From NCBI GenBank assembly GCA_964546285.1, contig CAZJJK010000077.1, forward strand, positions 1 through 15,734: a stretch of DNA of 15,734 nt, written 5' to 3'. The position numbers and the translations under genes are program-made. The stretch is from CAZJJK01 sp964546285. GTDB taxonomy: Bacteria > Spirochaetota > Spirochaetia > Treponematales > Breznakiellaceae. Below are positions 6,050-14,457 of the stretch, piece by piece (the stretch's first letter is position 1; each line of letters opens with the position of its first letter). The notes beneath the pieces are model-generated. The model did no database searches, was not told the origin of the DNA, and was given only the letters and a program-made list of their open reading frames with translations.

Positions 6050-7279
6050 ATGAATGTAGTCGTGATTGGCGCCCAGTGGGGCGACGAAGGCAAGGGGAAG
6101 ATCGTCGATTATTTAGCCAACGAGGCTCAGATTATCGTTCGTTTTTCGGGCGGCGCCAACGCCGGTCATACCATCGTCATCGGCGATCAGCAATATGCCC
6201 TGCACCTCATTCCTTCCGGTGTTTTATATCCCGATAAAATCGTCATCTTGGGCGCTGGAATGGTAATTGATCCCGAGGCTCTCTTCGCCGAAATCGCCAT
6301 GCTTCAGGAACGCGGTATAGATACCGATGGACGGGTTTTCGTATCGGATCGAGCCCATTTGGTTTTGCCGCGCTATAAGGAGCTGGATAAGAAGCGAGAC
6401 CTTGAACGCAAGAAGCCGATAGGTACCACCGGCCGCGGTATCGGTTTGACCTATTCCATGAAAAGCGAACGGGATGGTATTCGCGTCGCGGATTTATCCT
6501 GGTCCGAGAAAATGGCCGAGCTGGACGAAAGCGACCGCGTTTTTCTGGAAAAATACGCGGAGCGGCTTAAGGCTATGGCCATAGATCTAACCGCTTTTTT
6601 AGCTATCCATAAAAACGCCCAAATTTTATTTGAAGGAGCCCAAGGAACCCTTTTGGACCTGGATTTGGGGACTTATCCCTTTGTTTCAAGCGGTATGTCC
6701 TGCGCCGCCGGCGCCGCTATCGGCGGCTGCGTTGGTCCTCGCAATATTGATAGGGTGCTGGGCGTGTTCAAGGCTTATTCCACTCGCGTCGGCAACGGTC
6801 CCTTCCCCAGCGAATTCGATCCCGACTCCGAGGACGCTCTATGCCGTTTTGTCCGCGATACCGGCCGCGAGTACGGCGTAACCACCGGCCGGCCGCGTCG
6901 CTGCGGCTATTTGGACCTTGTCGCGCTGAGGTATGCGTGCCGGACTAATTCGATAGATTCGTTGGTCATGACTCACCTGGACGTGTATGATAGCTTGAAT
7001 GAGATCAACGCTTGCGTCGCGTATAAGATCGGCGATAAGCTGGTGGAAGATTTCCCGGCCTCCATTGACGCCTTGAATGTCGCTCGACCGGTGTTGCGCT
7101 CCTTCCCAGGCTGGAATTTCCCCTTAAAAAAGGTCAGGTCTTATGCCGCCCTGCCTGAAGCGGCCCGCGATTATGTGGATTTTATAGAACGCTATTGTGA
7201 AACCGAGATCGGTATTGTCTCAGTCGGCTATGACCGCGAGGAAACCATGATCAGGAAGAGTCCGTGGACAAAATTCTGA
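6050..7279 (+). CDS. purA: Adenylosuccinate synthetase
   Basis: PurA joins IMP and aspartate with GTP hydrolysis to give adenylosuccinate, the substrate of PurB. The GTP P-loop GAQWGDEGKGK (residues 7-17) contains the catalytic D12. SGGANAGHT contains H40. GTTGRGIG, EGAQGTLLDLD and TGRPRRCGY are all present. The protein has 409 residues, slightly under the usual 420-430. Some normally rigid loops differ from the enterobacterial form: GRGIGL replaces GRGIGP, and SSGMSCAAG replaces the usual SSNTTAGG IMP-contact loop. I take these as lineage variation. AAGGAG (6039-6044) is 5 nt before the ATG. Its last 16 nt overlap the start of guaA. Confidence 0.96.
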   Translation: MNVVVIGAQWGDEGKGKIVDYLANEAQIIVRFSGGANAGHTIVIGDQQYALHLIPSGVLYPDKIVILGAGMVIDPEALFAEIAMLQERGIDTDGRVFVSDRAHLVLPRYKELDKKRDLERKKPIGTTGRGIGLTYSMKSERDGIRVADLSWSEKMAELDESDRVFLEKYAERLKAMAIDLTAFLAIHKNAQILFEGAQGTLLDLDLGTYPFVSSGMSCAAGAAIGGCVGPRNIDRVLGVFKAYSTRVGNGPFPSEFDPDSEDALCRFVRDTGREYGVTTGRPRRCGYLDLVALRYACRTNSIDSLVMTHLDVYDSLNEINACVAYKIGDKLVEDFPASIDALNVARPVLRSFPGWNFPLKKVRSYAALPEAARDYVDFIERYCETEIGIVSVGYDREETMIRKSPWTKF

Positions 7280-8910
7280 TACTGGATTTTGGCAGCCAAA
7301 CGACCCAACTTATAGGCCGACGTATCCGTGAAGGCGGGGTTTACGCCGAAATCGTCAATGGCGACACGCCGTTGGCGGGGACGGATATGGACGGGGTTAA
7401 GGGAATTGTGCTGTCAGGATCGCCCTGTTCGATCTATGAAAACGCTTCTCCCCGTCCCGATCCGGCGGTTTACGAGCTTGGTCTGCCGATCCTGGGTATC
7501 TGTTACGGGCTGCACGCCATGACCGATCATTTTGGCGGCCGAGTAGAGGCGCTGGCGGAACGAGAGTATGGCGCCGTTAGGGTAAGCCTGGACACGGAAA
7601 AGCTTGGCGCGAGGGCGGGCGGCGGCAAGGCGGCCGCCTTCCTTTCGGCCTTGACTGGCGGTACGCTTAAGGGTGCGCCCGTGGGCACGGCAAATAACGC
7701 GCTTAGCCCGTCGCGCGCTAGTTTTACCGCGTGGATGAGCCACGGCGATTCGCTTTCTCGGCCGGCTCCCGGCTTTATCCCGGTTGGCGTAAGCGCTCAC
7801 GCGCACCCGGCCGTGTTGGTCCATGAAACTAAACCCTGGTTTGGCCTGCAATTTCACCCGGAAGTTACTCATTGCCAGCGCGGCTTGGCTGTGCTCACGG
7901 CTTTCGCTCTTGAAGTTTGCGGCGCGAATCGCGAATGGTCTATGGAAAGGTATGTGGAGGAAACTAGGGAAAATTTACGTTCGCGGGTTGGGGAAAAGCC
8001 TGTCCTCCTTCTTATTTCGGGCGGTGTGGATTCCACCGTAGCCGGCGCCCTGCTCCTGAAAACGCTAGACGCTGACCAAGTCTATTTTATGTATATGGAT
8101 ACTGGGCTGATGCGTAAGGGTGAAACCGAGCTTGTCTCAGCCAATCTTCAGCGGCTTGGCGCTCGGCATTTACATATTATCCATTGTGAGGAAGAATTCC
8201 TTTCCGCCCTGTCTGGTTTGGCGGAACCTGAGGCCAAACGCGAGGCTATCGGCGATCTGTTTATATCGATCCAAGAACGGGAAACGGCAAAGCTTGGCCT
8301 TGGGAAGGATTATTTCCTAGCGCAGGGTACGTTGTATACCGATCTGATTGAAAGCGGTAAGGGCGTGGGTAAAAAGGCCCATGTCATTAAAAGCCATCAT
8401 AATGTCCGCGCTCCGCTGGTGGAAGCCAAGCGAGCCGCCGGCCGTATCATTGAGCCGCTTGACCGGCTGTATAAGGATGAAGTTCGTTCTCTCGGTCGTC
8501 TGCTTGGGGTGGATGAGGCCGTGGTTTCACGTCATCCCTTCCCCGGTCCCGGCCTCGCCGTCCGCATCCTTGGCGAGGTTACAAAGGAAAAATGCGAGCT
8601 CCTTAGGGAAGCTGACGCGATTTATATTTCCGAGCTTAAAAAACGCGGACTTTATGATCAAATATGGCAGGCTTTCGCGGTGCTGTTACCGTTGCGGTCA
8701 GTCGGCGTAGCCGGCGATATCCGTAAATATGGCTGGGTGTTGGCGCTCCGTGCCATCGTCAGCGAGGACGGCATGAGCGCCGATGTTTACCCTTTTCCTA
8801 TGCGTGACCTTTTGGAGATCTCTAATTTGATCACCAACACGGTAAAGGATATAGGCCGAATTAGCTATGACATATCGTCAAAGCCGCCGGCTACGATAGA
8901 GTGGGAATAA
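7264..8910 (+). CDS. guaA: GMP synthase (glutamine-hydrolysing)
   Basis: GuaA aminates XMP to GMP using glutamine and ATP. The N-terminal class I glutaminase domain has the nucleophile C80 (GICYG) and the His/Glu pair H198 and E200 (FHPEV). The ATP-pyrophosphatase domain has the SGGVDS P-loop at residues 252-257. The dimerisation domain has HPFPGPGLAVR and ends in PPATIEWE, as the family does. At 548 residues it is longer than the usual ~510-525. Much of the excess lies between EYG and WMSHGD in the glutaminase domain, which is rich in Gly/Ala/Lys. The residue normally Gln in GxCxGxQ is H84 here. The start is GTG 7264, inside the end of purA (16-nt overlap), with AGGA (7253-7256) 7 nt upstream. 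Translation is probably coupled to purA. Confidence 0.96.
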   Translation: MDKILILDFGSQTTQLIGRRIREGGVYAEIVNGDTPLAGTDMDGVKGIVLSGSPCSIYENASPRPDPAVYELGLPILGICYGLHAMTDHFGGRVEALAEREYGAVRVSLDTEKLGARAGGGKAAAFLSALTGGTLKGAPVGTANNALSPSRASFTAWMSHGDSLSRPAPGFIPVGVSAHAHPAVLVHETKPWFGLQFHPEVTHCQRGLAVLTAFALEVCGANREWSMERYVEETRENLRSRVGEKPVLLLISGGVDSTVAGALLLKTLDADQVYFMYMDTGLMRKGETELVSANLQRLGARHLHIIHCEEEFLSALSGLAEPEAKREAIGDLFISIQERETAKLGLGKDYFLAQGTLYTDLIESGKGVGKKAHVIKSHHNVRAPLVEAKRAAGRIIEPLDRLYKDEVRSLGRLLGVDEAVVSRHPFPGPGLAVRILGEVTKEKCELLREADAIYISELKKRGLYDQIWQAFAVLLPLRSVGVAGDIRKYGWVLALRAIVSEDGMSADVYPFPMRDLLEISNLITNTVKDIGRISYDISSKPPATIEWE

Positions 8911-8970
8911 GGCGGCTCAATCGAGCTTGATAGGAAAGCGGTGGCGTACTCCGGGCCATACTCCGTGGAG

Positions 8971-9930
8971 CTAATCCACTAAGCGTTTGAGCGCGGCGTC
9001 GTTTTGACGCCAATCCTTAGCCGCCTTGACGCGGAGGTCCAGTTCGGTATTCCAATCAAAGATAGCGTTAAGGTCTTTTCGCGCGGCGACGCGGATAGCC
9101 TTAATCATGCTTCCGCCCTTGCCGACGACAATACCCTTCTGCGATTCCCGTTCTACCACCAAGAAAGCCCTTACCCAGAGCCGTTTGCCGTCATCGCGAA
9201 ATTCGGTGTCGGCGACTTCCACATAGAGGGCGTGGGGAATTTCATCGCGCAGGCGGTTGATCGCCTTTTCCCTGATGATTTCGGCTATGCGAAAATCCAC
9301 GGTCTGATCGGTATAAAAATCATCAGGGTACGGAGCCGGTCCTTCTGGCGCCAGGGCGAACAGTTTATCCAATAGCTTGTCCAGTCCGTCCCGTTTCAGC
9401 GCGGATAGTTCGATAACGCGGTCGGCTGGCAGTTCTTCAAGCGCTTCAGCGAGAAAGGCTCTCGTCTTATCAGGCGCGGCCAGCGGCGCGTCTGTTTTGT
9501 TGATAGCGGCGATCAAGCGGCCGGCGGCCGGTTTGAGCCAGGCTGCAATGTCTCGCTCTTCCTGGCCCGCCTCACGAGTAGCGTCTAAAAGATAAAGGAC
9601 TAGTTCAGCCTCACCCAGCGCCCTGGCTCCAACTTCCATAAGCCGCTTATTGAGTTTTTTCAGGGAGGCGTGTCGGCCGGGGGTGTCAATAAATATCAGT
9701 TGGCCCGCCTCCCGGTTGACAATACCGCGGACAGCGTTACGCGTTGTCTGAGGAACCGGACTGACGATAGCCACTTTTTGGCCGCAGAGCGCGTTGAGCA
9801 GGGTAGATTTCCCGCTGGACGGCCGGCCGACCAAGGCCACAAAGGCGGCGCGTTTTGGATTCTCAGCTGGTCCGTCAAGCGCTTCGTTCGTCTTTATCGG
9901 CATGATCGATTCGCTCTCTCGCGTTTCCAT
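8971..9930 (-). CDS. era: GTPase Era
   Basis: Era is an essential GTPase that binds the 3' end of 16S rRNA and assists 30S assembly. The G domain shows G1 GRPSSGKST (35-43), G2 in PQTTR (60-64), G3 DTPG (82-85), G4 NKTD and G5 SALK. The C-terminal KH domain has the GKGGSMIK loop for RNA binding. G1 has SS where most bacteria have NV. The 319 residues are about 20 more than the E. coli protein, mainly from a polar N-terminal lead of about 28 residues. ATG at 9930 or at 9903 could be the start; neither has a strong Shine-Dalgarno, and the shorter form (310 residues) is closer to the family. The gene converges on guaA with a 60-nt gap lacking a clear terminator, and is divergent from the nucleoside-transport operon. 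Confidence 0.96.
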   Translation of the reverse strand: METRESESIMPIKTNEALDGPAENPKRAAFVALVGRPSSGKSTLLNALCGQKVAIVSPVPQTTRNAVRGIVNREAGQLIFIDTPGRHASLKKLNKRLMEVGARALGEAELVLYLLDATREAGQEERDIAAWLKPAAGRLIAAINKTDAPLAAPDKTRAFLAEALEELPADRVIELSALKRDGLDKLLDKLFALAPEGPAPYPDDFYTDQTVDFRIAEIIREKAINRLRDEIPHALYVEVADTEFRDDGKRLWVRAFLVVERESQKGIVVGKGGSMIKAIRVAARKDLNAIFDWNTELDLRVKAAKDWRQNDAALKRLVD

Positions 9931-10061
9931 GCCCGTAGTTGTGTGCTATTAGCCCGAAAAAAGCAAGCCGCCGCTAAGCGTAGCCTGGATCAAGCCAATC
10001 CGTTTTATTTCGCGGCGTCGGGCCATACTTATTAGGATTTTTGCGAAACCTAGTTTTCCCG

Positions 10062-10094
10062 TTTACCCTTTCGCGTTAATTAGGCTACTATAGC
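10062..10094 (+). promoter_or_regulatory. Candidate promoter of the nucleoside operon
   Basis: TTTACC (10062-10067), 18 nt, TACTAT (10086-10091) is the best -35/-10 pair before the ABC ATPase gene. The first base of the mRNA would then fall at or just before the ATG at 10100. No Shine-Dalgarno sequence lies before that ATG or before the in-frame ATG at 10115. Together this suggests a leaderless or near-leaderless transcript. Matches are 4 of 6 for each hexamer, so support is modest. Confidence 0.35.
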
Positions 10095-10099
10095 CTCCC

Positions 10100-11638
10100 A
10101 TGAACGCCATCGAGATGACTGGTATACTGAAGATATTTCCGGGCGTGATCGCCAACGACCATGTGGATTTTTCCGTGAAAAGTGGAGAAATCCACGCGTT
10201 GTTGGGAGAAAACGGCGCCGGGAAATCCACCTTAATGTCCATTTTATTTGGTCTTTATCAGATGGATTCCGGGGAAATCCGAGTCCGCGGCGAAAGGGCT
10301 GCCATACGCGATCCTAATGACGCAAACGCGTTGGGAATTGGTATGGTTCATCAGCATTTCAAGCTGGTACATAATTTTACGGTTGCCGAAAATATAGTGT
10401 TGGGTTTGGAGCCCACAAAGCGCTCAGGCAGTTTGGATTTAGCTAAGGCTGAAGCTAAGGTAAGCGATTTATCGGAGCGTTATGGCTTGGCCGTAAATCC
10501 GAGGTCGCGGATTGAGGATATAGGCGTTGGCATGCAGCAGCGCGTTGAAATACTGAAGATACTATACCGCGCCGCCGACATCCTTATCTTCGATGAGCCG
10601 ACCGCCGTTTTGACCCCGGCGGAAGTAGACGAGCTTATCCTTATCCTTAAGCGGCTCAAGGCTGAAGGGAAAACCATCGTTTTAATTACGCATAAGCTTA
10701 AAGAAATAAAGGAAGCCGCCGATCGCTGTACGGTGTTGCGGCGCGGTAAGCTGGTGGGTGTGGTGGATGTCGCGGCCTGCGGCGAACGGGATTTGGCGGA
10801 AATGATGGTGGGGCGTACGGTGAATTTCGCCGTAAAGAAGGGCCCCTACGCGCCAGGCCGCGTTGTTTTAAAAATCGATAAGTTGACGTTGCGCGGCGTT
10901 AAAGGCGAGCTGGCGCTTAACGGTTTTTCATTGGAGGTTCGCGCCGGGGAAATAGTCGGTCTAGCCGGCGTGGATGGCAATGGGCAGAGCGAGCTAGTCG
11001 CCGCGCTAGCTGGCATCCTTCATGCTGAAAGCGGATCGATATTTTTATCTGGTCACGATCTAAGCCGCGAGAGCGTGCGGCGCCGCGTTGAGCGCGGTCT
11101 TGGTCTGGTGCCGGAAGATAGGCACAAATACGGTCTCGTTCTGGATTTCAGGCTGGATGAAAACCTCGCGTTGAAAATTTTCCGCCACCCGCCGCTATCC
11201 AAGGCTTTTGGCTTTTTAGATTTTAAGGCGATGGCCGCTAACGCTAAACGGCTTATCGACGAATTCGATATACGTTCCGGCTCCGGTCCGGCGACTTTGG
11301 CCAAGGCTATGTCCGGCGGTAATCAGCAAAAAGCGCTCATCGCGCGGGAGATCGATCTGTCTCCGGCTTGTCTTGTGGTTTCTCAGCCGACGCGCGGTTT
11401 GGATGTCGGCGCGATAGAAAATATACATCGGCGCTTGGCGGCTGAACGCGATAAGGGGAGGGCTGTGCTGTTGGTATCCTATGACTTAGACGAGATCCTG
11501 AACCTCTGTGATCGGGTGGCGGCTGTTTCAAAGGGACGGGTTGTCGGCGTTCTGGACGCGTCCGAGGCTGACGAAAGGCGGGTCGGCGCGATGATGGCTG
11601 GTATAACGGCGGGAGGTACGTCCGTTAATGCCTACTAA
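10100..11638 (+). CDS. nupO: Nucleoside ABC transporter, tandem ATPase
   Basis: A 512-residue protein with two fused ABC ATPase domains, the energising subunit of a Bmp/Nup-type (carbohydrate/nucleoside uptake) importer at the inner face of the membrane. Domain 1 is complete: Walker A GENGAGKST (36-44), Q-loop HQHFK, signature-like VGMQQR and Walker B with D165/E166. Domain 2 has a degenerate Walker A (GVDGNGQSE, 290-298) and a Walker B ending SQPT (428-431), but a good signature SGGNQQ (405-410). One canonical and one degenerate ATP site is normal in this family. ATG 10100 fits homologous N-termini. The downstream permease gene overlaps it by 11 nt if ATG 11628 is used. The pairing with deoD supports nucleosides as substrate. 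The symbol is by analogy with B. subtilis nupNOPQ. Confidence 0.88.
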   Translation: MNAIEMTGILKIFPGVIANDHVDFSVKSGEIHALLGENGAGKSTLMSILFGLYQMDSGEIRVRGERAAIRDPNDANALGIGMVHQHFKLVHNFTVAENIVLGLEPTKRSGSLDLAKAEAKVSDLSERYGLAVNPRSRIEDIGVGMQQRVEILKILYRAADILIFDEPTAVLTPAEVDELILILKRLKAEGKTIVLITHKLKEIKEAADRCTVLRRGKLVGVVDVAACGERDLAEMMVGRTVNFAVKKGPYAPGRVVLKIDKLTLRGVKGELALNGFSLEVRAGEIVGLAGVDGNGQSELVAALAGILHAESGSIFLSGHDLSRESVRRRVERGLGLVPEDRHKYGLVLDFRLDENLALKIFRHPPLSKAFGFLDFKAMAANAKRLIDEFDIRSGSGPATLAKAMSGGNQQKALIAREIDLSPACLVVSQPTRGLDVGAIENIHRRLAAERDKGRAVLLVSYDLDEILNLCDRVAAVSKGRVVGVLDASEADERRVGAMMAGITAGGTSVNAY

Positions 11639-12812
11639 AGCATTAAGAGGCGGCGGCTTAATGGAAAGCTTGGCTTCTTCCAAGACAGTCGTTTCGGTAA
11701 CGGTGGTTCTTCTCGGTTTCGCGGTAGCTACCTTACTCGTTGTCCTGGTTGGGCGCGATCCCGCTGGAATGTATTCGGCCATTATCCAAACCTTGACTGG
11801 CTGGGACCTGAGGCGCGGTGTGTGGAACGCGCGTTATATAGGCGAATGGCTGGTAGTTTCTACGCCCCTAGTACTCTGCGGTTTATCTATGGCTTTCGCC
11901 GCCCGATCGGGACTTTTTAATATCGGTGCGGAAGGTCAATATATCGTTGGACTGACAGTGGCTCAATTTGTCGCTCTATACGGCCCCCGCGTCGCCTTTA
12001 TTCACTGGGGAGTGGCGGTTTGCGCCGCCATCGCGGCTGGTTTTGTCTGGGGCGGCATAGTGGGTTTCCTTAAGGCGAAATACGATGTTTCGGAAGTGGT
12101 TGCGACCATCATGATGAATTATATCGCCTTTTTCGTTTCGCGCTTCGCTACTATGCGGATACCCGGTACAAATACCTATAGGACCCCGAATTTCCCTGAA
12201 AGTGCTCGCTTAGGCTCTTCTTTTCTTGAGTCACTAAGCAATGGATCGCGGCTTAATCATGGTTTTTTCCTAATGCTCGCCGCCGTAATTTTCTTTTTCA
12301 TCGTTATGGAAAAAACCCGCTTAGGCTTTTCGTTACGGGCTACCGGTTTTAATAAGGACGCCGCTAGATATAGCGGCATCGAGGTAACCAGCGGAACCAC
12401 CATATCAATGGCTATTGCCGGTGCCTTCGCCGCTTTAGCCGGCGCCATAGTTGCCCTAGGTTCGTTTTCGTATGGCAGGGTGTTAAGCGGGCAAGACGGC
12501 TACGGTTTTGATGGCATCGCCGTCGCTTTAGTCGGCAACAGCGGCGCTGGCGGCACGCTTTTAGCCGGCCTCTTGTTCGGTATGTTGAAATCCGCTCAAC
12601 CCTTAATGCAAGCGCGTCAGATTCCCAAGGAAATTACCGCGATTATCACCGGCTTGGTCGTGGTTTTTATCTCTTTAAGAGCCGCGGTCGGTTTGTTTAT
12701 GGATTGGCGTAAAAAAGAGGCTGCTAAAAAAGAGGCGGATAAAAGTGAGGCGGCTGTACATAAGCTAGTCAAAATAGGTGCGGCTAAAAATAAAAAGGCG
12801 GTGGATCGATGA
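11628..12812 (+). CDS. nupP: Nucleoside ABC transporter permease 1
   Basis: An integral membrane permease of the BPD_transp_2 family (394 residues). The first helix is about residues 20-41, followed by the conserved FNIGAEGQ segment and further helices rich in Gly/Ala to about residue 355. The tail is a cytoplasmic stretch of about 37 residues dominated by Lys, Ala and Glu (RKKEAAKKEADK...), longer and more charged than I expect for the family. ATG 11628 has GGGAGG (11611-11616) 11 nt upstream. An in-frame ATG at 11661 with AAGAGG 10 nt upstream gives a more typical N-terminus (MESLASS), leaving a 22-nt gap after the ATPase gene instead of an 11-nt overlap. It pairs with the next gene to form a heterodimeric channel. 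Confidence 0.86.
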   Translation: MPTKALRGGGLMESLASSKTVVSVTVVLLGFAVATLLVVLVGRDPAGMYSAIIQTLTGWDLRRGVWNARYIGEWLVVSTPLVLCGLSMAFAARSGLFNIGAEGQYIVGLTVAQFVALYGPRVAFIHWGVAVCAAIAAGFVWGGIVGFLKAKYDVSEVVATIMMNYIAFFVSRFATMRIPGTNTYRTPNFPESARLGSSFLESLSNGSRLNHGFFLMLAAVIFFFIVMEKTRLGFSLRATGFNKDAARYSGIEVTSGTTISMAIAGAFAALAGAIVALGSFSYGRVLSGQDGYGFDGIAVALVGNSGAGGTLLAGLLFGMLKSAQPLMQARQIPKEITAIITGLVVVFISLRAAVGLFMDWRKKEAAKKEADKSEAAVHKLVKIGAAKNKKAVDR

Positions 12813-13720
12813 ATCCGGTGGAACTGTTATTGGGTATGATCCCATCCATCCTGATGATCGTGGCGCCTATTCTAATCGCCGCGGCTGGCGGGCTTATCTG
12901 TGAGCGTTCCGGTATCGTGAATATCGCATTGGAGGGCCTAATGGGGATAGGCGCTTTCGCCGCGGCCACGACCCATGTGCTGTTGGAAACGCGTATCGCT
13001 TTTTCCGTGCCCCTAGCCCTGCTGGCCGCCGCTGCCGCTGGAACCGTTTTTGCCGCTATCCACGCTTTCGCATCCGTCAGTCTCCGCGCTGACCAAGTGG
13101 TGTCGGGGACTGGGATCAATCTTTTATCCATTGGCATTACGGCCTTTCTCTGTCAAATTATTTTTAAGCAGGAGAGAACTGAACCCTATAGGTTGGGTAT
13201 GATGCCAGGTCCCTTTGGTGTCTATCCCACCGCTTGGATCGCGTTAGCCGTCCTAATCGTCGTTTGGTATCTGCTCTATCGCCGGCCTGTGGGTCTGCGT
13301 CTGCGCGCCTGCGGCGAACATCCCCAGGCCGCTTCCGCTTCTGGCGTTAATGTTAAACGCATTCGTTATATCGCGGTTTTAGCCTCAGGCTTATTGGCTG
13401 GGTTAGCTGGCGCGTGTATGGTGCTGACCCAAACCATCCAGTATACCATTTACACTATTAACGGCGCCGGCTTTATCGCCTTGGCCGCCGTTTCCTTTGG
13501 CCGTTGGAAACCGCTAGGCATTCTAGGCTCTTCGTTGCTGTTTGGCACATCCGTGGGTTTCGCTATCTATATGGTTAATATAGCCGCTTTGCGTTTTCTA
13601 CCCAGCGAATTCTTCAGCGTTTTACCCTATGTTATCACACTACTCACCCTAGTATTGTTTAGCGGGAAGAATTACGCGCCCAAGGCGGCCGGCCAGCCCT
13701 TTGAGGAAGGAAACAGCTGA
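12809..13720 (+). CDS. nupQ: Nucleoside ABC transporter permease 2
   Basis: The second permease of the importer, 303 residues, the same family as the preceding gene but shorter, as in other Bmp/Nup systems. NIALEGLMGIGAF near residues 39-51 is the counterpart of FNIGAEGQ in the partner. About eight to ten hydrophobic helices fill the chain; the C-terminus is short and polar. Its ATG shares ATGA with the stop of the first permease (4-nt overlap), and its own stop shares one base with the deoD ATG, so all are translated from one message. A substrate-binding lipoprotein is not present next to it in this window. Confidence 0.88.
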   Translation: MNPVELLLGMIPSILMIVAPILIAAAGGLICERSGIVNIALEGLMGIGAFAAATTHVLLETRIAFSVPLALLAAAAAGTVFAAIHAFASVSLRADQVVSGTGINLLSIGITAFLCQIIFKQERTEPYRLGMMPGPFGVYPTAWIALAVLIVVWYLLYRRPVGLRLRACGEHPQAASASGVNVKRIRYIAVLASGLLAGLAGACMVLTQTIQYTIYTINGAGFIALAAVSFGRWKPLGILGSSLLFGTSVGFAIYMVNIAALRFLPSEFFSVLPYVITLLTLVLFSGKNYAPKAAGQPFEEGNS

Positions 13721-14457
13721 TGAATATCGATATATATGGTCCGAATAGTCCAACCCCGCATAACGCCGCTCTCCCCGGTCAAGTAGCCCCATTGGTGCTG
13801 ATGAGCGGTGATCCGCTACGGGCTAAGACTATGGCTGGGCGTTTTCTGGATGACGCGGTTCTTGTCAGCGAGGTTCGGGGTATGCTTTGTTATACCGGAA
13901 GCTATCGCGGCAAGCCTATTAGTTTTATGGGTTCCGGGATGGGCGGCCCTTCCATGGGTATATATTCCTACGAACTTTTTGCCCATTATGGGGTGGAGCG
14001 TATTATCCGCGTCGGTACCTGCGGGGGCTTAACGGAGGCTGTAGAAGTCGGTGACCTTGTGATAGCGATGACTTCTTGCACCGATTCCGCGTATGCGAGC
14101 CAGTATGGTCTTCCCGGTAGTTTTTCACCCTGCGCCGATTTTAGCCTGTTACAAGCCGCCGCGCTGGCCGCCAAACGCGTCGGCCTCCGATATTTCGCGG
14201 GAAACATCCTTTCCTCCGATGTTTTTTCCTTATACAGTGCCAGAGGCGATGCCGGCTGGAAAGCCTGGGCGCGGATGGGCTGTGTCGCTACCGATATGGA
14301 GTGTTTCGCGCTCTATTGCAACGCCGCTTACCTTGGTAAAAAAGCGTTAACCTTGCTTACCTGTTCGGATTCTAATGTTTCTGGCAAAGCGATGAACAGC
14401 GATGACCGTCAAAATTCTCTCGTGGCCATGTATTCTATCGCCCTGGAGCTACTGTGA
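13720..14457 (+). CDS. deoD: Purine nucleoside phosphorylase, DeoD type
   Basis: It splits purine (deoxy)nucleosides with phosphate to free base and (deoxy)ribose 1-phosphate in the cytoplasm. Features of the hexameric DeoD family are present: the GDPLRAK phosphate-site segment near residue 31, the SGMGGPSMGIYSYELF block, RVGTCGG, and the nucleoside-binding DMECFALY with its Met-Glu pair. The CSDSNVSG segment near the C-terminus carries the aspartate that protonates the base. Length is 245 residues against about 239 in E. coli. GAGGAAGGA (13703-13711) precedes the ATG at 13720, which overlaps the permease stop by one base. Its place directly behind the importer means that imported purine nucleosides are cleaved on entry. 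The next gene starts inside its stop codon. Confidence 0.94.
   Translation: MNIDIYGPNSPTPHNAALPGQVAPLVLMSGDPLRAKTMAGRFLDDAVLVSEVRGMLCYTGSYRGKPISFMGSGMGGPSMGIYSYELFAHYGVERIIRVGTCGGLTEAVEVGDLVIAMTSCTDSAYASQYGLPGSFSPCADFSLLQAAALAAKRVGLRYFAGNILSSDVFSLYSARGDAGWKAWARMGCVATDMECFALYCNAAYLGKKALTLLTCSDSNVSGKAMNSDDRQNSLVAMYSIALELL

Noticed and set aside
8911..8970. Bidirectional terminator between guaA and era
   Set aside because: Only 4-bp stems (CTCC/GGAG, GCTC/GAGC) with no T-run on either strand.
10961..11390. Inactivated second ATPase domain in the transporter
   Set aside because: A degenerate second Walker A/B with an intact signature motif is normal for tandem ATPases of this importer family.
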